Shown in pieces: positions 29,367 to 37,777 of a DNA stretch of 64,000 nucleotides. The notes beneath the pieces are model-generated. The model had not been told where the DNA came from. It made no database searches and saw only the letters and a program-made list of their open reading frames with translations. Source of the stretch: Synechococcus sp. PROS-U-1 (GTDB taxonomy: Bacteria > Cyanobacteriota > Cyanobacteriia > PCC-6307 > Cyanobiaceae); the NCBI RefSeq assembly GCF_014279755.1, contig NZ_CP047951.1:1674001-1738000 (forward strand). Direction: 5' to 3'. Every line of letters begins with the position of its first letter. Position 1 is the first letter of the stretch. Both the position numbers and the translations under genes were made by a program.

Positions 29367-29384
29367 TTTACACTTCTTAGCAAT
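29367..29384 (+). promoter_or_regulatory. HLR1-like element upstream of hli
   Basis: The 18-bp stretch TTTACACT-TC-TTAGCAAT matches the HLR1 consensus (two GTTACAWW half-sites spaced by 2 nt) with three mismatches. RpaB binds HLR1 to control high-light genes in cyanobacteria. It ends 16 bp before the hli ATG. The TACACT inside it could also serve as a -10 element. Confidence 0.4.
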
Positions 29385-29400
29385 TCAACCGGTGGTCCTC

Positions 29401-29652
29401 ATGTCCCAGTCCTCCCCTTCCACTCCTGTCGTGCGCGGTGCACAGGTCACCATGGAAGACGGCGGCCGCCTCAACGCCTTTGCCACAGAACCACGCATGG
29501 AAGTGGTTGAAGCGACGCAGGGTTGGGGTTTCCACGACCGCGCCGAAAAATTGAACGGCCGCATGGCCATGCTTGGGTTCATTGCTCTGCTCGCCACCGA
29601 GTTGGCCCTGGGCGGCGAATCCTTCGTTCACGGACTGCTCGGCCTGGGCTGA
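29401..29652 (+). CDS. hli: High-light-inducible protein (Hlip)
   Basis: This 83-residue thylakoid protein has one chlorophyll-binding helix with the Hlip signature [20 protein letters not shown] (residues about 50-69). It protects photosystem assembly intermediates by binding chlorophyll and carotenoid under high light. The frame is open three codons earlier, but the ATG at 29401 is favoured. The N-terminal 45 residues are longer than in the smallest Hlips and are probably stromal. The spacing to the next gene is 41 bp. Confidence 0.92.
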   Translation: MSQSSPSTPVVRGAQVTMEDGGRLNAFATEPRMEVVEATQGWGFHDRAEKLNGRMAMLGFIALLATELALGGESFVHGLLGLG

Positions 29653-29693
29653 TCCCCTCGCACTGGATTGGGATGGCTGGCCAGACTCACTGA

Positions 29694-30839
29694 ATGGCTC
29701 CATCCCCTCCAGAGGTTCATGTCTTGGGCGCTGGTCCCACCGGCGCCCTCACAGCTCTTGCCCTCGGCCTCCGAGGTCAGCGTGTGGTCCTGTTTGACCC
29801 GCTGACGGCATCGGAACTGCAAGCCAGAAGCCGGGCCTACGCCATCACCCATTCCAGTCGTCGATTGTTGACAACTCTGGGGCTTTGGCACGACCTACAC
29901 GATGCCTTGGTGCCCTTTCGAGACCTGGATTTGCGCGACGCTGCAACGAAGTCTCAGGTGCTGTTCAGCCAGACCGATCTCGCTACCGCCAACAAGAACC
30001 ACGACGGGATTGGTTGGATCTTGGATCACCGTCCACTGATGGAGCTATTGCTTGCCCGTCTGAAGGGCAACAAAAACGTTGAAATACACCTGGCCGAACC
30101 ATGCCCTGCACCAAGCTCAGACGCCCTGATCGTCGCGGCTGATGGGCCTGGCTCACCCACGCGAGAAGCCTGGGGAATCCGTCACTGGGGGGTTCGCTAT
30201 CGCCAAGGCTGTCTTACCGCCAAGGTTGCCCTGAGGGGACTCGCCCACGACAGAGCCTGCGAGTTGTTTCGTCCGGAAGGCCCCTTCGCCGTGTTGCCTC
30301 TCGGCCAGGGAACCTTCCAGGTGGTGTGGAGTGCACCCTGGCAGCGATGCCAGCAGCGCAGCACGTTGCAACGAAGTGAGTTTCTGGATCAGCTGGCCGC
30401 TGTTCTGCCTCCGGGAATTGAACCGGATCGTTTGCTCGATCAACCCCGCGCTTTCCCACAACAGTGGCTGCTCGCTCAGAGTTTTCATCGTGGACGGGGC
30501 GTGCTGATCGGCGAAGCCGCTCACCGCTGTCACCCTGTCGGCGGCCAGGGACTCAATCTGTGCTGGCGTGATGTGGATGGTCTTCTGCGCGCCGTGCAAC
30601 GGGGCGGCAGCGCCGCAACGATTGCGAGGAACTACGGAATGAGCCGCTGGCTGGATGTGATTCAAGTGGGTTTGGCGACGGATCTTCTGGTCCGCGTGTT
30701 TTCCAACCGCCAACCGCTGCTTCTGCCGCTGCGACACTTGGCTCTGCAGCTGCTGAAACAGTTCTCGGTTTTGCGCAGACTCAGCCTTCGAGCCATGAGT
30801 GACGGACCCATGCAGCTGTGGCAGGCATTGCCAAAATGA
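29694..30839 (+). CDS. FAD-dependent monooxygenase, UbiH/Coq6 family
   Basis: This 381-residue flavoprotein has an N-terminal Rossmann motif (VLGAGPTGALTALALG), a second FAD motif GVLIGEAAHRCHPVGGQGLNL, and an overall UbiH-like layout. In cyanobacteria such proteins have been proposed to act in plastoquinone or other quinone ring hydroxylation, so a quinone role is likely but not proven. The stop overlaps the DUF2949 start by 4 nt (ATGA). Confidence 0.83.
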   Translation: MAPSPPEVHVLGAGPTGALTALALGLRGQRVVLFDPLTASELQARSRAYAITHSSRRLLTTLGLWHDLHDALVPFRDLDLRDAATKSQVLFSQTDLATANKNHDGIGWILDHRPLMELLLARLKGNKNVEIHLAEPCPAPSSDALIVAADGPGSPTREAWGIRHWGVRYRQGCLTAKVALRGLAHDRACELFRPEGPFAVLPLGQGTFQVVWSAPWQRCQQRSTLQRSEFLDQLAAVLPPGIEPDRLLDQPRAFPQQWLLAQSFHRGRGVLIGEAAHRCHPVGGQGLNLCWRDVDGLLRAVQRGGSAATIARNYGMSRWLDVIQVGLATDLLVRVFSNRQPLLLPLRHLALQLLKQFSVLRRLSLRAMSDGPMQLWQALPK

Positions 30840-31072
30840 CGACAGCACCGGTCGTGACCATGGTGATGTCCAGTCAGCGGCAACCCCCACCAGCCGACCC
30901 CCTGCTGCAATTTCTTCAGCGCAGGCTGGGACTCAGCCCCAGTGCCCTGGATCTGGGGCTACGCCAGGCAGAACTGGAACAAGCTCCCCTCCCAATCGTG
31001 CTCTGGAGCTTCGGGTTGTTGAGCCTGAACCAGCTTGAAGAGGTCTTTGACTGGCAGAACAGTCAGCTGTAA
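30836..31072 (+). CDS. DUF2949 family protein
   Basis: This 78-residue protein has the DUF2949 core [20 protein letters not shown], then [19 protein letters not shown]. It is probably soluble and is found in cyanobacteria. The ATG at 30836 overlaps the ubiH-like stop, so the two are probably translated together. Its 3' end overlaps the convergent apt gene by 10 bp. Confidence 0.75.
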   Translation: MTTAPVVTMVMSSQRQPPPADPLLQFLQRRLGLSPSALDLGLRQAELEQAPLPIVLWSFGLLSLNQLEEVFDWQNSQL

Positions 31073-31626
31073 CGCAACAACGCTTCCACGGGTTGACCTT
31101 CAGGCAACGCTTTGCGTCCCCCTAGCCCCTCCAGCTCGATCACGAACGCAAAACCCGCCAAGCAACCACCGGCCTGCTCCACCAGCAGACCTGTGGCTCC
31201 CGCGGTTCCACCCGTGGCGAGCAGATCGTCCACCACCAGCACCCGCGGTGAATTTTCAAAGGCATCAGCTTGAATTTCCAGCCGATCGGTGCCGTACTCC
31301 AGGGCATAGTCCAGGCCGACCACCTCACCAGGAAGCTTTCCAGGTTTCCGTACAGGGACAAAACCAAGACCTCGGTCGGTGGCCAGGGGAGCCCCAAAAA
31401 TGAAGCCCCGGGATTCAATCCCCACGATCAGATCCGGCTTCACTTGGTCGCATACGCGTCCAAGCTGCCGGATCACCTCTGCCATGGCTGCTGGTGATCG
31501 CAGGAGCGGATTGATGTCTCGAAACAGAATTCCAGGCTTGGGAAAGTCAGGAACTGAGCGAATGTGCGACTGAAGATCCAAATCCAGGTGACGCAATGGC
31601 AGGGCCCCTGGCATCATCGCAGCCAT
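31063..31626 (-). CDS. apt: Adenine phosphoribosyltransferase
   Basis: This 187-residue salvage enzyme makes AMP from adenine and phosphoribosyl pyrophosphate. It contains the PRPP-binding motif [14 protein letters not shown] and the APT motifs [18 protein letters not shown] and [16 protein letters not shown]. The frame is open further upstream to 31734 inside the divergent gene. The ATG at 31626 or the ATG at 31614 is the likely start. The first overlaps the start codon of the divergent DUF3038 gene. Confidence 0.94.
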   Translation of the reverse strand: MAAMMPGALPLRHLDLDLQSHIRSVPDFPKPGILFRDINPLLRSPAAMAEVIRQLGRVCDQVKPDLIVGIESRGFIFGAPLATDRGLGFVPVRKPGKLPGEVVGLDYALEYGTDRLEIQADAFENSPRVLVVDDLLATGGTAGATGLLVEQAGGCLAGFAFVIELEGLGGRKALPEGQPVEALLRYS

Positions 31627-32173
31627 GACTGAAGCTCCATCGTCCAGCGTCCTGCAGGAGGGCGCACGTCTCAGCCGGCGAGGTGTCGAGCGTCTTGATC
31701 TACTCCTGCTGAGCATCGAGGCTCTTGACCTCAATGGTGGCGAAGCAATGGTCTGGACCAGCCAGCAGATGGGTCTCCAGGCACAATTCCCAAATCGGGT
31801 TGAGCTCTGGAAGCGGCGCTGTCACAACCCCCTCAGGCGCACCACCCGTCGAGACCAACTCGACCCTGTGGATGCCGAATCGCTGATCTGTCTGGTTTGT
31901 GCCATGGCGGAGCGGCTGTATCCAATGCTCCACCAACTCCTCTCGAGCCGCGAGCCGGACGAGCTCACCCAACAGCGCTGGCAGTTGTTCCATGAGCGTC
32001 TCCGCGACCTCATTGAAGAGCGAATGAATCTGCGGCGGGAAGCGGTTGCTCGTCTTCTGAAAATGGAGCCAGCAGGACCTCTGCACCGGCAGCTGATCAG
32101 CACCCTGGCGTTCTGCGCAGGCCCGGGAGGAATCAATCGGCTCCGCGCCACCCTCCTCGACCCCACCCCTTAA
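31625..32173 (+). CDS. DUF3038 family protein
   Basis: This 182-residue protein is from a cyanobacterial family of unknown function. It has the conserved [20 protein letters not shown], then [15 protein letters not shown] and [15 protein letters not shown]. It is soluble and helical. It forms a close pair with DUF4335 (7 bp apart), an arrangement that is common in cyanobacteria. It is divergent from apt with overlapping start codons. Confidence 0.8.
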   Translation: MTEAPSSSVLQEGARLSRRGVERLDLLLLSIEALDLNGGEAMVWTSQQMGLQAQFPNRVELWKRRCHNPLRRTTRRDQLDPVDAESLICLVCAMAERLYPMLHQLLSSREPDELTQQRWQLFHERLRDLIEERMNLRREAVARLLKMEPAGPLHRQLISTLAFCAGPGGINRLRATLLDPTP

Positions 32174-32180
32174 GCCGACC

Positions 32181-32801
32181 ATGCTTCAAACGACATACCG
32201 ATACGAACAAACGGCGGCACGGCTGATGGTGGAGGGCTATCCCGATCTCTCCGCCGGCCATTCCAGTGATGCGATCGGAATCCTCTCGTCCTGGCGGCTG
32301 CAGTTGGTGGGTGCACCGGAACTGGAAGGCACCCGTGATCACCTGGAGGCCCTGATGAAAGCGGTGATGCCCTACGCCAGACATCGCTTGTCGGGTGTGG
32401 AGCGCCGCTTTGGCCAGGACAGCGGGTTTGTAAGCATTGGACCGGATCAGACCACCCATCTGCTGGAATTGCGCAGCAGCCGAGACGGCGTTGAGCCACT
32501 GCAGCTCAAGCTCGATGACGCTGAACTGGCCGACCTGGTGCGCTGCCTCGATCAGTTGCGACTCGATAGCAGGGTCAAGCTGACGTGGGCCTTCCCGGAC
32601 GACCGTCCGCTACAGCGACAGGAGGTCGTCGATCGCATCCCTTTGCAGAAACGCCTGGGACCGCCAGTTCTTGCTGGGGTCGCCCTGGCGTGCACCATCG
32701 CCACGGCATGGCTGGTTCCTTTGCCTCAGGAGATCAAGGAGACCGCGCCAGCCCCAGCAGCCATTGACAAGCCGGAGCAGGAAACGACGTCAGACCGTTG
32801 A
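32181..32801 (+). CDS. DUF4335 family protein
   Basis: This 206-residue protein starts MLQTTYRYEQTAARLMVEG, and PLQLKLDDAELADLVRCLDQ is its main conserved stretch. A hydrophobic helix ([20 protein letters not shown], residues about 161-180) near the C-terminus suggests a membrane anchor, so the N-terminal domain would face the cytoplasm. It is paired with DUF3038 upstream. The function is unknown. Confidence 0.8.
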   Translation: MLQTTYRYEQTAARLMVEGYPDLSAGHSSDAIGILSSWRLQLVGAPELEGTRDHLEALMKAVMPYARHRLSGVERRFGQDSGFVSIGPDQTTHLLELRSSRDGVEPLQLKLDDAELADLVRCLDQLRLDSRVKLTWAFPDDRPLQRQEVVDRIPLQKRLGPPVLAGVALACTIATAWLVPLPQEIKETAPAPAAIDKPEQETTSDR

Positions 32802-32860
32802 CGTGCAAGAAACACGCTTCAGAATCGCCGGAGTGATGTCAACCTGATCCGCACCATGCC

Positions 32861-33229
32861 ATGAAGAAGGCGCGCCGGAGCAGCAAGTTGGATCAGCGAC
32901 GGGTCTTTCGCCCGCGACGTCGCTTCCCCTATGGCCCCGTGTTGCGTCAGTTGACGGTTGTTGTGCTGATGCTGGCTGCTGCTGCAGGACTCGCCGTCCT
33001 GTTGCATCAGTTGCCCCAGCAGGTCGACATTATGCTGCTGGTCAGCGAAGCCATCGATGATCTGATTGGCGGTGTCCAGCAATTGCTGGAGGCTTTGCTT
33101 GGGATTGCCGCCATCCTGCTGATTGCGGCCATTGCGCTTGTGGCTGGGGTCCTCCTGCTCGGCGCTCTCTGGAGGTTGATTCGCACCATCCGACTGGTGG
33201 TGTCTCCCCCCCATCAGGGCCGGCGCTGA
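32861..33229 (+). CDS. Small basic membrane protein
   Basis: This 122-residue protein has a strongly basic N-terminus (KKARRSSKLDQRRVFRPRRR) and two hydrophobic helices (about residues 27-47 and 77-108). I do not recognise a family. It follows DUF4335 by 59 bp on the same strand. Its 3' end overlaps the convergent EF-hand gene by 16 bp. Confidence 0.55.
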   Translation: MKKARRSSKLDQRRVFRPRRRFPYGPVLRQLTVVVLMLAAAAGLAVLLHQLPQQVDIMLLVSEAIDDLIGGVQQLLEALLGIAAILLIAAIALVAGVLLLGALWRLIRTIRLVVSPPHQGRR

Positions 33230-33678
33230 CGCGGGGCCAAGGACCGCTGATGATTCCAAAGCTCCTGCAGCGTCACGGACCCATCCCGATCACGATCCAA
33301 GGCGTTGAAGTTGCGACTGATCCAGGGAATGCGTTTTGCCTCCCGTCGATCCAGGCGTCTGTTGTTGTCGCGGTCAGCCTGGCTGAAATGGTGTTTGAGA
33401 CGCGGCCCACTGGGAGATGAACCCTGGGGACGTAGATCTTCTAAAAGAAGATAGGGACGGTGGTTCTGCCGTTTGAGCCGTCGGCTCAAGGCACGACGAC
33501 CCTGCACTTCAGACGCATCCAGTCGACCGTCACGGTTGACGTCCAAGCGAATGAACAGCGTTTCCATCCTGGCGTTGTACACGCGCATGGTCTTGTTCCC
33601 CGGAGCGGCATGCGTCGCCAAGGAACTCACCATCAAGACCAGTGGCCCGAGCACACGGATGGCGATCAGCGCAGTCAT
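33214..33678 (-). CDS. Secreted EF-hand calcium-binding protein
   Basis: This 154-residue protein has an N-terminal signal peptide (ALIAIRVLGPLVLMVSSLATHA). Three EF-hand loops follow: DVNRDGRLDASE, DRDNNRRLDRRE and DRDRDGSVTLQE, each with the D-x-N/D-x-D/N pattern for calcium binding, though the second has arginine at a usual glycine position. It should be periplasmic or extracellular and bind calcium. The partner is unknown. It overlaps the gene to its left at the 3' end. Confidence 0.8.
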   Translation of the reverse strand: MTALIAIRVLGPLVLMVSSLATHAAPGNKTMRVYNARMETLFIRLDVNRDGRLDASEVQGRRALSRRLKRQNHRPYLLLEDLRPQGSSPSGPRLKHHFSQADRDNNRRLDRREAKRIPWISRNFNALDRDRDGSVTLQELWNHQRSLAPRQRRP

Positions 33679-33814
33679 GTCCCCAGCCTATGGAGCCTGC
33701 GCACCGATGACGATGACTCATGGATGACCGAAGCCTGCTCAGCTGTGACTGGGTCCTACGGGGAAGGGACAGAGGCCATGTCACTGCATACCATCAGCCC
33801 AGCCGCTGATGGAC

Positions 33815-34540
33815 ATGGCCAAGGACACCATGATCTGGGTGGTGGATGACGACCCAGAGCTGAGAAAGATGGTCGGCACCTACCTGATCGACCAGGGTTA
33901 CGACGTACGCAGCCTCTGCGATGTGAAGCAATTGGAGGCACGTCTGGAGTGCCAACGTCCAGACCTGGTGGTCCTTGACCTCATGCTGCCGGGCGATGAT
34001 GGTCTGACGGCGCTGCGGCGATTGCGGGATGCCGGGGATGATCTCCCCATAGTGATGCTCACCGCACGCGCAGACGGCGTGGATCGGATCATTGGCCTTG
34101 AGCAGGGAGCCGATGATTACATCGCCAAACCGTTCTTACCCCGCGAACTCACGGCCCGGATCGAAGCCGTGTTGCGACGGCGCAATGCCATGCCTGCAGG
34201 AACGCCGGTAGAGGGTGGGGAGTGCGTCTGTTTTGGAGACAACCAGCTGGATCTCTCCGCCCGCACATTGCTTCAGAACAACCAGCCGGTTGTCATCACC
34301 AGCGGTGAATTCAGCCTTCTGGCCGCCTTTGTTCGCCACCCGCATCGGCCCCTATCCCGGGAGCGCCTGATCGAACTCGCCCGAGGTCCCGGCAGCGACA
34401 CCGACAGCCGAAGCATGGACGTTCAGGTGTCGCGAGTGCGCAAGCTGGTGGAGCCGGATCCAACCCGCCCCCGCTACGTGCAGACGGTTTGGGGCTACGG
34501 CTATGTGTTTGTCCCGGATGGCACGCCGAGATCCCGCTGA
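33815..34540 (+). CDS. Response regulator, OmpR family
   Basis: This 241-residue regulator has a receiver domain with the acidic pocket VVDDDPE, the phosphorylation site VVLDLMLPGDDG (aspartate near residue 53), and the conserved lysine in KPFLPREL. A winged-helix DNA-binding domain follows (about residues 135-238), ending YVQTVWGYGYVFVPDG. Starts at 33809 and 33815 are both possible. One base separates it from the histidine kinase ATG. The target genes are unknown. Confidence 0.9.
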   Translation: MAKDTMIWVVDDDPELRKMVGTYLIDQGYDVRSLCDVKQLEARLECQRPDLVVLDLMLPGDDGLTALRRLRDAGDDLPIVMLTARADGVDRIIGLEQGADDYIAKPFLPRELTARIEAVLRRRNAMPAGTPVEGGECVCFGDNQLDLSARTLLQNNQPVVITSGEFSLLAAFVRHPHRPLSRERLIELARGPGSDTDSRSMDVQVSRVRKLVEPDPTRPRYVQTVWGYGYVFVPDGTPRSR

Positions 34541-34541
34541 A

Positions 34542-35939
34542 ATGCCTGTTCAACCGGGACTGAAACGTGGACTGACTCGCTTCGGCATCTGGGGAACGAC
34601 CCTTCTGACCAGCTGGCTGCTGGCCCTCCTGGTGCTGCAGGTGCTCTTCGGCCGGCAACTGGAACGAAATCAAACGCTGCAGCTGGGACGAGATCTGGCG
34701 TTGAACGTTCGCCTCACCGAATTGACCCTGGAGCGCTACCCCCCCGCACTGATCAGCGAACTGACCGGTCTAGAACTTCTGGTGAGCCAACAGCCACCGG
34801 GGCCAAACAAAGAGGCACAGGCAATGGCCCAGCGGCGCCAGGAACTGCAACAGGTGCTCTGCGCTCGCCTGACGCAATGCCCTGAGCTCCGGCCAGCTGT
34901 CAACAGAGCTGGCACACCAGAGGTTTGGATTGAGCTTTTTTCTCCGCTGGAACCGGTTTGGTTGCGGACCCCCCTACCGATGGCACGAGCCTGGCCACCG
35001 CAACCGATGCTCCTGCTGCTGGCTCTTGTGAGCGCTGTGGTGATGACTGGGGTGCTTTACCTGCTCCTTGATGTCGCCCGTCCACTGCGAAAACTGGAGG
35101 ATGCTGTCTCCCGCGTGGGGGAACACAACGAACGGGATCCTGTGCCGGAGCAGGGAGCCCCTGAAGTTCGGCGGATCTCACGACGCTTCAATGCCATGGT
35201 GCGCCGACTCGCGGAAGATCAGAGGGAGCGGGCCACGATGCTGGCTGGCATCGCCCACGATCTGAGGGCGCCACTGACGCGTCTGCAGTTCCGTCTGTCG
35301 ATGCCAGAGCTCAATGCAGACGAGCGAACGCGTTGCCAAAGCGATCTCGATGCACTCGAGCGGATCACAGGTCAGTTTCTGCTTTACGCCGGAGGCGGTG
35401 ATCGGGAAGAGTGCGTTGCGTGTCCACTGGATCAGTGGCTGGCTGAAACCGTGGCGGGGCAACCCAGGGACCAGCTTCAACTGCAACTGATTTCGATCAG
35501 CGCACTGATTCGACCGGTCGCCCTGGGGCGCGCCGTCAGCAACCTGGTCGACAATGCCTTCAGCTATGGCGAAGCACCGGTTGTCGTTCGGCTACGAAGG
35601 ACGGGACCCGATGTAGCGATTGAAGTCTGGGACCAAGGCCGGGGGATGCCCGCCAGCGAGTGGGAACGTGCCCTGCAACCCTTTCAACGCCTTGATTCAG
35701 CACGGGGACGTCAAGGCCATTGCGGCCTGGGGCTGGCCATCGTGAACCATGTGGTCCGCACCCACGAGGGAAAGATCGATTTCCAGCAGGGAAGCGGTGA
35801 TCCAGGACGATTCGCGGTGATCATCAACCTCCCCATCCATGAGACGAAAAGTGCCGTAATTCAGGACAAATCCGGTCCGGATCAAGCCGGCACATCAGAT
35901 TTCTGGCAGAAAGGAACTACCGATTCACCGCCGGCATGA
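34542..35939 (+). CDS. Sensor histidine kinase, EnvZ-like
   Basis: This 465-residue kinase has two membrane helices (about residues 15-38 and 155-180) around a periplasmic sensor region, then a HAMP-like segment. The H box is GIAHDLRAPLTRLQ with the phosphorylated histidine, and the ATP-binding parts are NLVDNAFSYG, DQGRGMP and GHCGLGLAIV. The ATG at 34542 lies one base past the response regulator stop. The gene overlaps ppk2 by 4 nt. The signal is unknown. Confidence 0.9.
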   Translation: MPVQPGLKRGLTRFGIWGTTLLTSWLLALLVLQVLFGRQLERNQTLQLGRDLALNVRLTELTLERYPPALISELTGLELLVSQQPPGPNKEAQAMAQRRQELQQVLCARLTQCPELRPAVNRAGTPEVWIELFSPLEPVWLRTPLPMARAWPPQPMLLLLALVSAVVMTGVLYLLLDVARPLRKLEDAVSRVGEHNERDPVPEQGAPEVRRISRRFNAMVRRLAEDQRERATMLAGIAHDLRAPLTRLQFRLSMPELNADERTRCQSDLDALERITGQFLLYAGGGDREECVACPLDQWLAETVAGQPRDQLQLQLISISALIRPVALGRAVSNLVDNAFSYGEAPVVVRLRRTGPDVAIEVWDQGRGMPASEWERALQPFQRLDSARGRQGHCGLGLAIVNHVVRTHEGKIDFQQGSGDPGRFAVIINLPIHETKSAVIQDKSGPDQAGTSDFWQKGTTDSPPA

Positions 35940-36850
35940 GCCAGTCAAGCGACCACGACATGGCAGGCGTGTTTGGGGCCATCGACCATTACAGCGATGG
36001 CGATGTTGACCGTCCGCAGGAAATCATGGTGGAGCTTCAGGAGGGCTTTTCCAACAAGCACAAACGGCTGAACAAAAAGATCTACGAAAAGCAGCTGGCC
36101 AAACTCCAGACGGAGCTGGTCAAGATGCAGTACTGGGTGAAAGCCACGGGCTTTCGCATGATCATCCTGTTTGAAGGACGAGATGCCGCGGGCAAGGGAG
36201 GCTCGATTAAGCGGCTAACGGAGCCTTTGAACCCAAGGGGCTGCCGGGTGGTTGCCCTCGGTACGCCGTCAGAGCACCAGAAATCGCAATGGTATTTCCA
36301 GCGCTATGTGGAGCACTTCCCCGGTGCTGGAGAAATCGTTGTCTTTGATCGAAGCTGGTACAACCGGGCCGGAGTGGAAAAAGTGATGGGCTTCGCCACG
36401 GCCGAACAGGTGGAGCAGTTTTATGTTTCCTGTCCGCGGTTTGAACAAATGCTGGTGCAAGACGGAATTCTCCTACTGAAATACTGGTTCTCCATCAACG
36501 ATGACGAGCAGGAGAAGCGTTTCCAAGAACGAATTGATAACGAAGAACGGCGCTGGAAAATGAGTCCGATGGACATCGAGTCGCGCAATCGCTGGGTGGA
36601 GTACTCCAAGGCGAAAGACATCATGTTTTCCAAGACGCACACTCCAGAAGCACCTTGGTTCACCGTGGAGGCCAATGACAAACGTCGCGCTCGCCTGAAT
36701 TGCCTGAGCCATATCCTCAGCAAGGTGCCCTATGAAGACATGACACCAGAACCGATCAAGATGCCAAAACGCCCAAAGCAAGGAAGTTACAAGCGCCCAC
36801 CCTTCAACGAACAATTCTTTGTTCCCAACCACTATCCCTACAAAGATTGA
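35936..36850 (+). CDS. ppk2: Polyphosphate kinase 2
   Basis: This 304-residue cytoplasmic PPK2 family enzyme transfers phosphate between polyphosphate and nucleotides. It has the Walker A FEGRDAAGKGGSIKR and the PPK2 motifs VVFDRSWYNRAGVEKVMGF and YSKAKDIMFSKTHTPEAPW. Length and motifs suit the class I subgroup, which often phosphorylates ADP with polyphosphate. The ATG overlaps the kinase stop, which ties it to the two-component system. Confidence 0.93.
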   Translation: MSQSSDHDMAGVFGAIDHYSDGDVDRPQEIMVELQEGFSNKHKRLNKKIYEKQLAKLQTELVKMQYWVKATGFRMIILFEGRDAAGKGGSIKRLTEPLNPRGCRVVALGTPSEHQKSQWYFQRYVEHFPGAGEIVVFDRSWYNRAGVEKVMGFATAEQVEQFYVSCPRFEQMLVQDGILLLKYWFSINDDEQEKRFQERIDNEERRWKMSPMDIESRNRWVEYSKAKDIMFSKTHTPEAPWFTVEANDKRRARLNCLSHILSKVPYEDMTPEPIKMPKRPKQGSYKRPPFNEQFFVPNHYPYKD

Positions 36851-36982
36851 AGGTCTACACTTTTCAAAAGCAGATAAAAAGTTTAGCCAGAATCAATATT
36901 CTTACATCAAAACCCGCACGAATTCATCCTTTCTATCCATATCGTCCATTTCATTTCCAATGTCTTTGCACATCTGAGGGCT

Positions 36983-37150
36983 TCACCAAAGCCTGAAGTT
37001 CGCCTCCCCAACAGGCCAGCGATGAAGCTTCTGGGTCAAAGCCAATCCAGCCATGCAAGGAACAATCAGGCCGCAGACGCCCCCCATCAATAACAGACGA
37101 GATGCACGCCTGGATGCCAAGGGACCAAAACCTTGGATTGCGCTGGTCAC
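36983..37150 (-). CDS. Candidate 55-residue membrane protein
   Basis: This very short frame starts at GTG (37150) with AGG 5 nt upstream. It encodes a basic N-terminus (GFGPLASRRASR), one hydrophobic helix (LLLMGGVCGLIVPCMAGLAL) and a short polar tail ending HRWPVGEANFRLW. This is the usual layout of a single-pass small membrane protein. A different-frame ORF (36951-37184) overlaps it but lacks such a pattern. I do not recognise a family. Confidence 0.4.
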   Translation of the reverse strand: MTSAIQGFGPLASRRASRLLLMGGVCGLIVPCMAGLALTQKLHRWPVGEANFRLW

Positions 37151-37250
37151 ACAGACCTATCAGGTTCACTCTTAAGTCCACCACTTTTCAGCCCAGCCTG
37201 CCTGGGAAACTGATGAGAGCTCAATCGCATTTGACCGAGACGAAGCAATT

Positions 37251-37287
37251 ACAATCAATCAAATAAATAAACAAACAAACAAACAAG
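37251..37287. repeat. Tetranucleotide tandem repeat tract
   Basis: Short runs of AATC, AAAT and AAAC units follow each other, with about four AAAC copies at the right end (AAACAAACAAACAAAC-like). It sits in AT-rich DNA without a gene. It could be prone to slippage. Confidence 0.6.
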
Positions 37288-37346
37288 CCAGAACTAAATA
37301 TTAAAATGCACCAATCCATCTCCTCATAGCCCGAAGACTTGACTTG

Positions 37347-37649
37347 TTAATACATAATGAAGCAGAATAAATAAATCAGCAGCGACAAGCCGAACACCAG
37401 CATTCCAACCGATGTTTTAATTCGCATCCATTTCTTATCCCATTTGTATGGGGCCATCACCAAAATCGAAAATAACGTTAAGCCGGCATACACAACCAAG
37501 GTGTGTTTCGGATGCTCCTTCGCAAGAATCATGCCGATGCCATGCCAAAAGAAGGTCAACATCGATGCATAGGATGAAATTGCTCCGAGGTTGTACAGCA
37601 ACTCTTTGCGCTTTCTGAGTTGCTCTCCAATCCATTGTTGAAGCCGCAT
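37347..37649 (-). CDS. Small membrane protein of unknown function
   Basis: This 100-residue protein has a basic amphipathic N-terminus (RLQQWIGEQLRKRKELLYN) and three hydrophobic helices (about residues 22-42, 50-67 and 80-98). I do not recognise a family. The DNA is more AT-rich than average. It is isolated, with a 128-bp gap to the divergent gene at 37778. Confidence 0.6.
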   Translation of the reverse strand: MRLQQWIGEQLRKRKELLYNLGAISSYASMLTFFWHGIGMILAKEHPKHTLVVYAGLTLFSILVMAPYKWDKKWMRIKTSVGMLVFGLSLLIYLFCFIMY

Positions 37650-37777
37650 CGTGGAGCTCTTAGAGATCGACCTGAAATTTAGCGGTCAAAAGTTTGACCT
37701 CAATCCTCGAAAGATAAGGTCACAGCATTGATCGCTGATCGCAAAGGAGGAGGCTTCAACCGAAGTGTTCACTGGGC

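Larger units (their letters stand above)
36851..37346. other. AT-rich gene-poor gap of about 500 bp
   Basis: AT-rich non-coding sequence flanks a short central patch with normal GC (about 36960-37200). That patch holds a possible 55-residue ORF (36983-37150, minus strand). A run of tetranucleotide repeats lies at 37251-37287. No terminator or promoter is clear. Confidence 0.5.

Noticed and set aside
36951-37184. A 77-residue minus-strand ORF in the AT-rich gap
   Set aside because: It overlaps the 55-residue frame, which has a better membrane-protein pattern and a ribosome site; the longer one has no clear feature.
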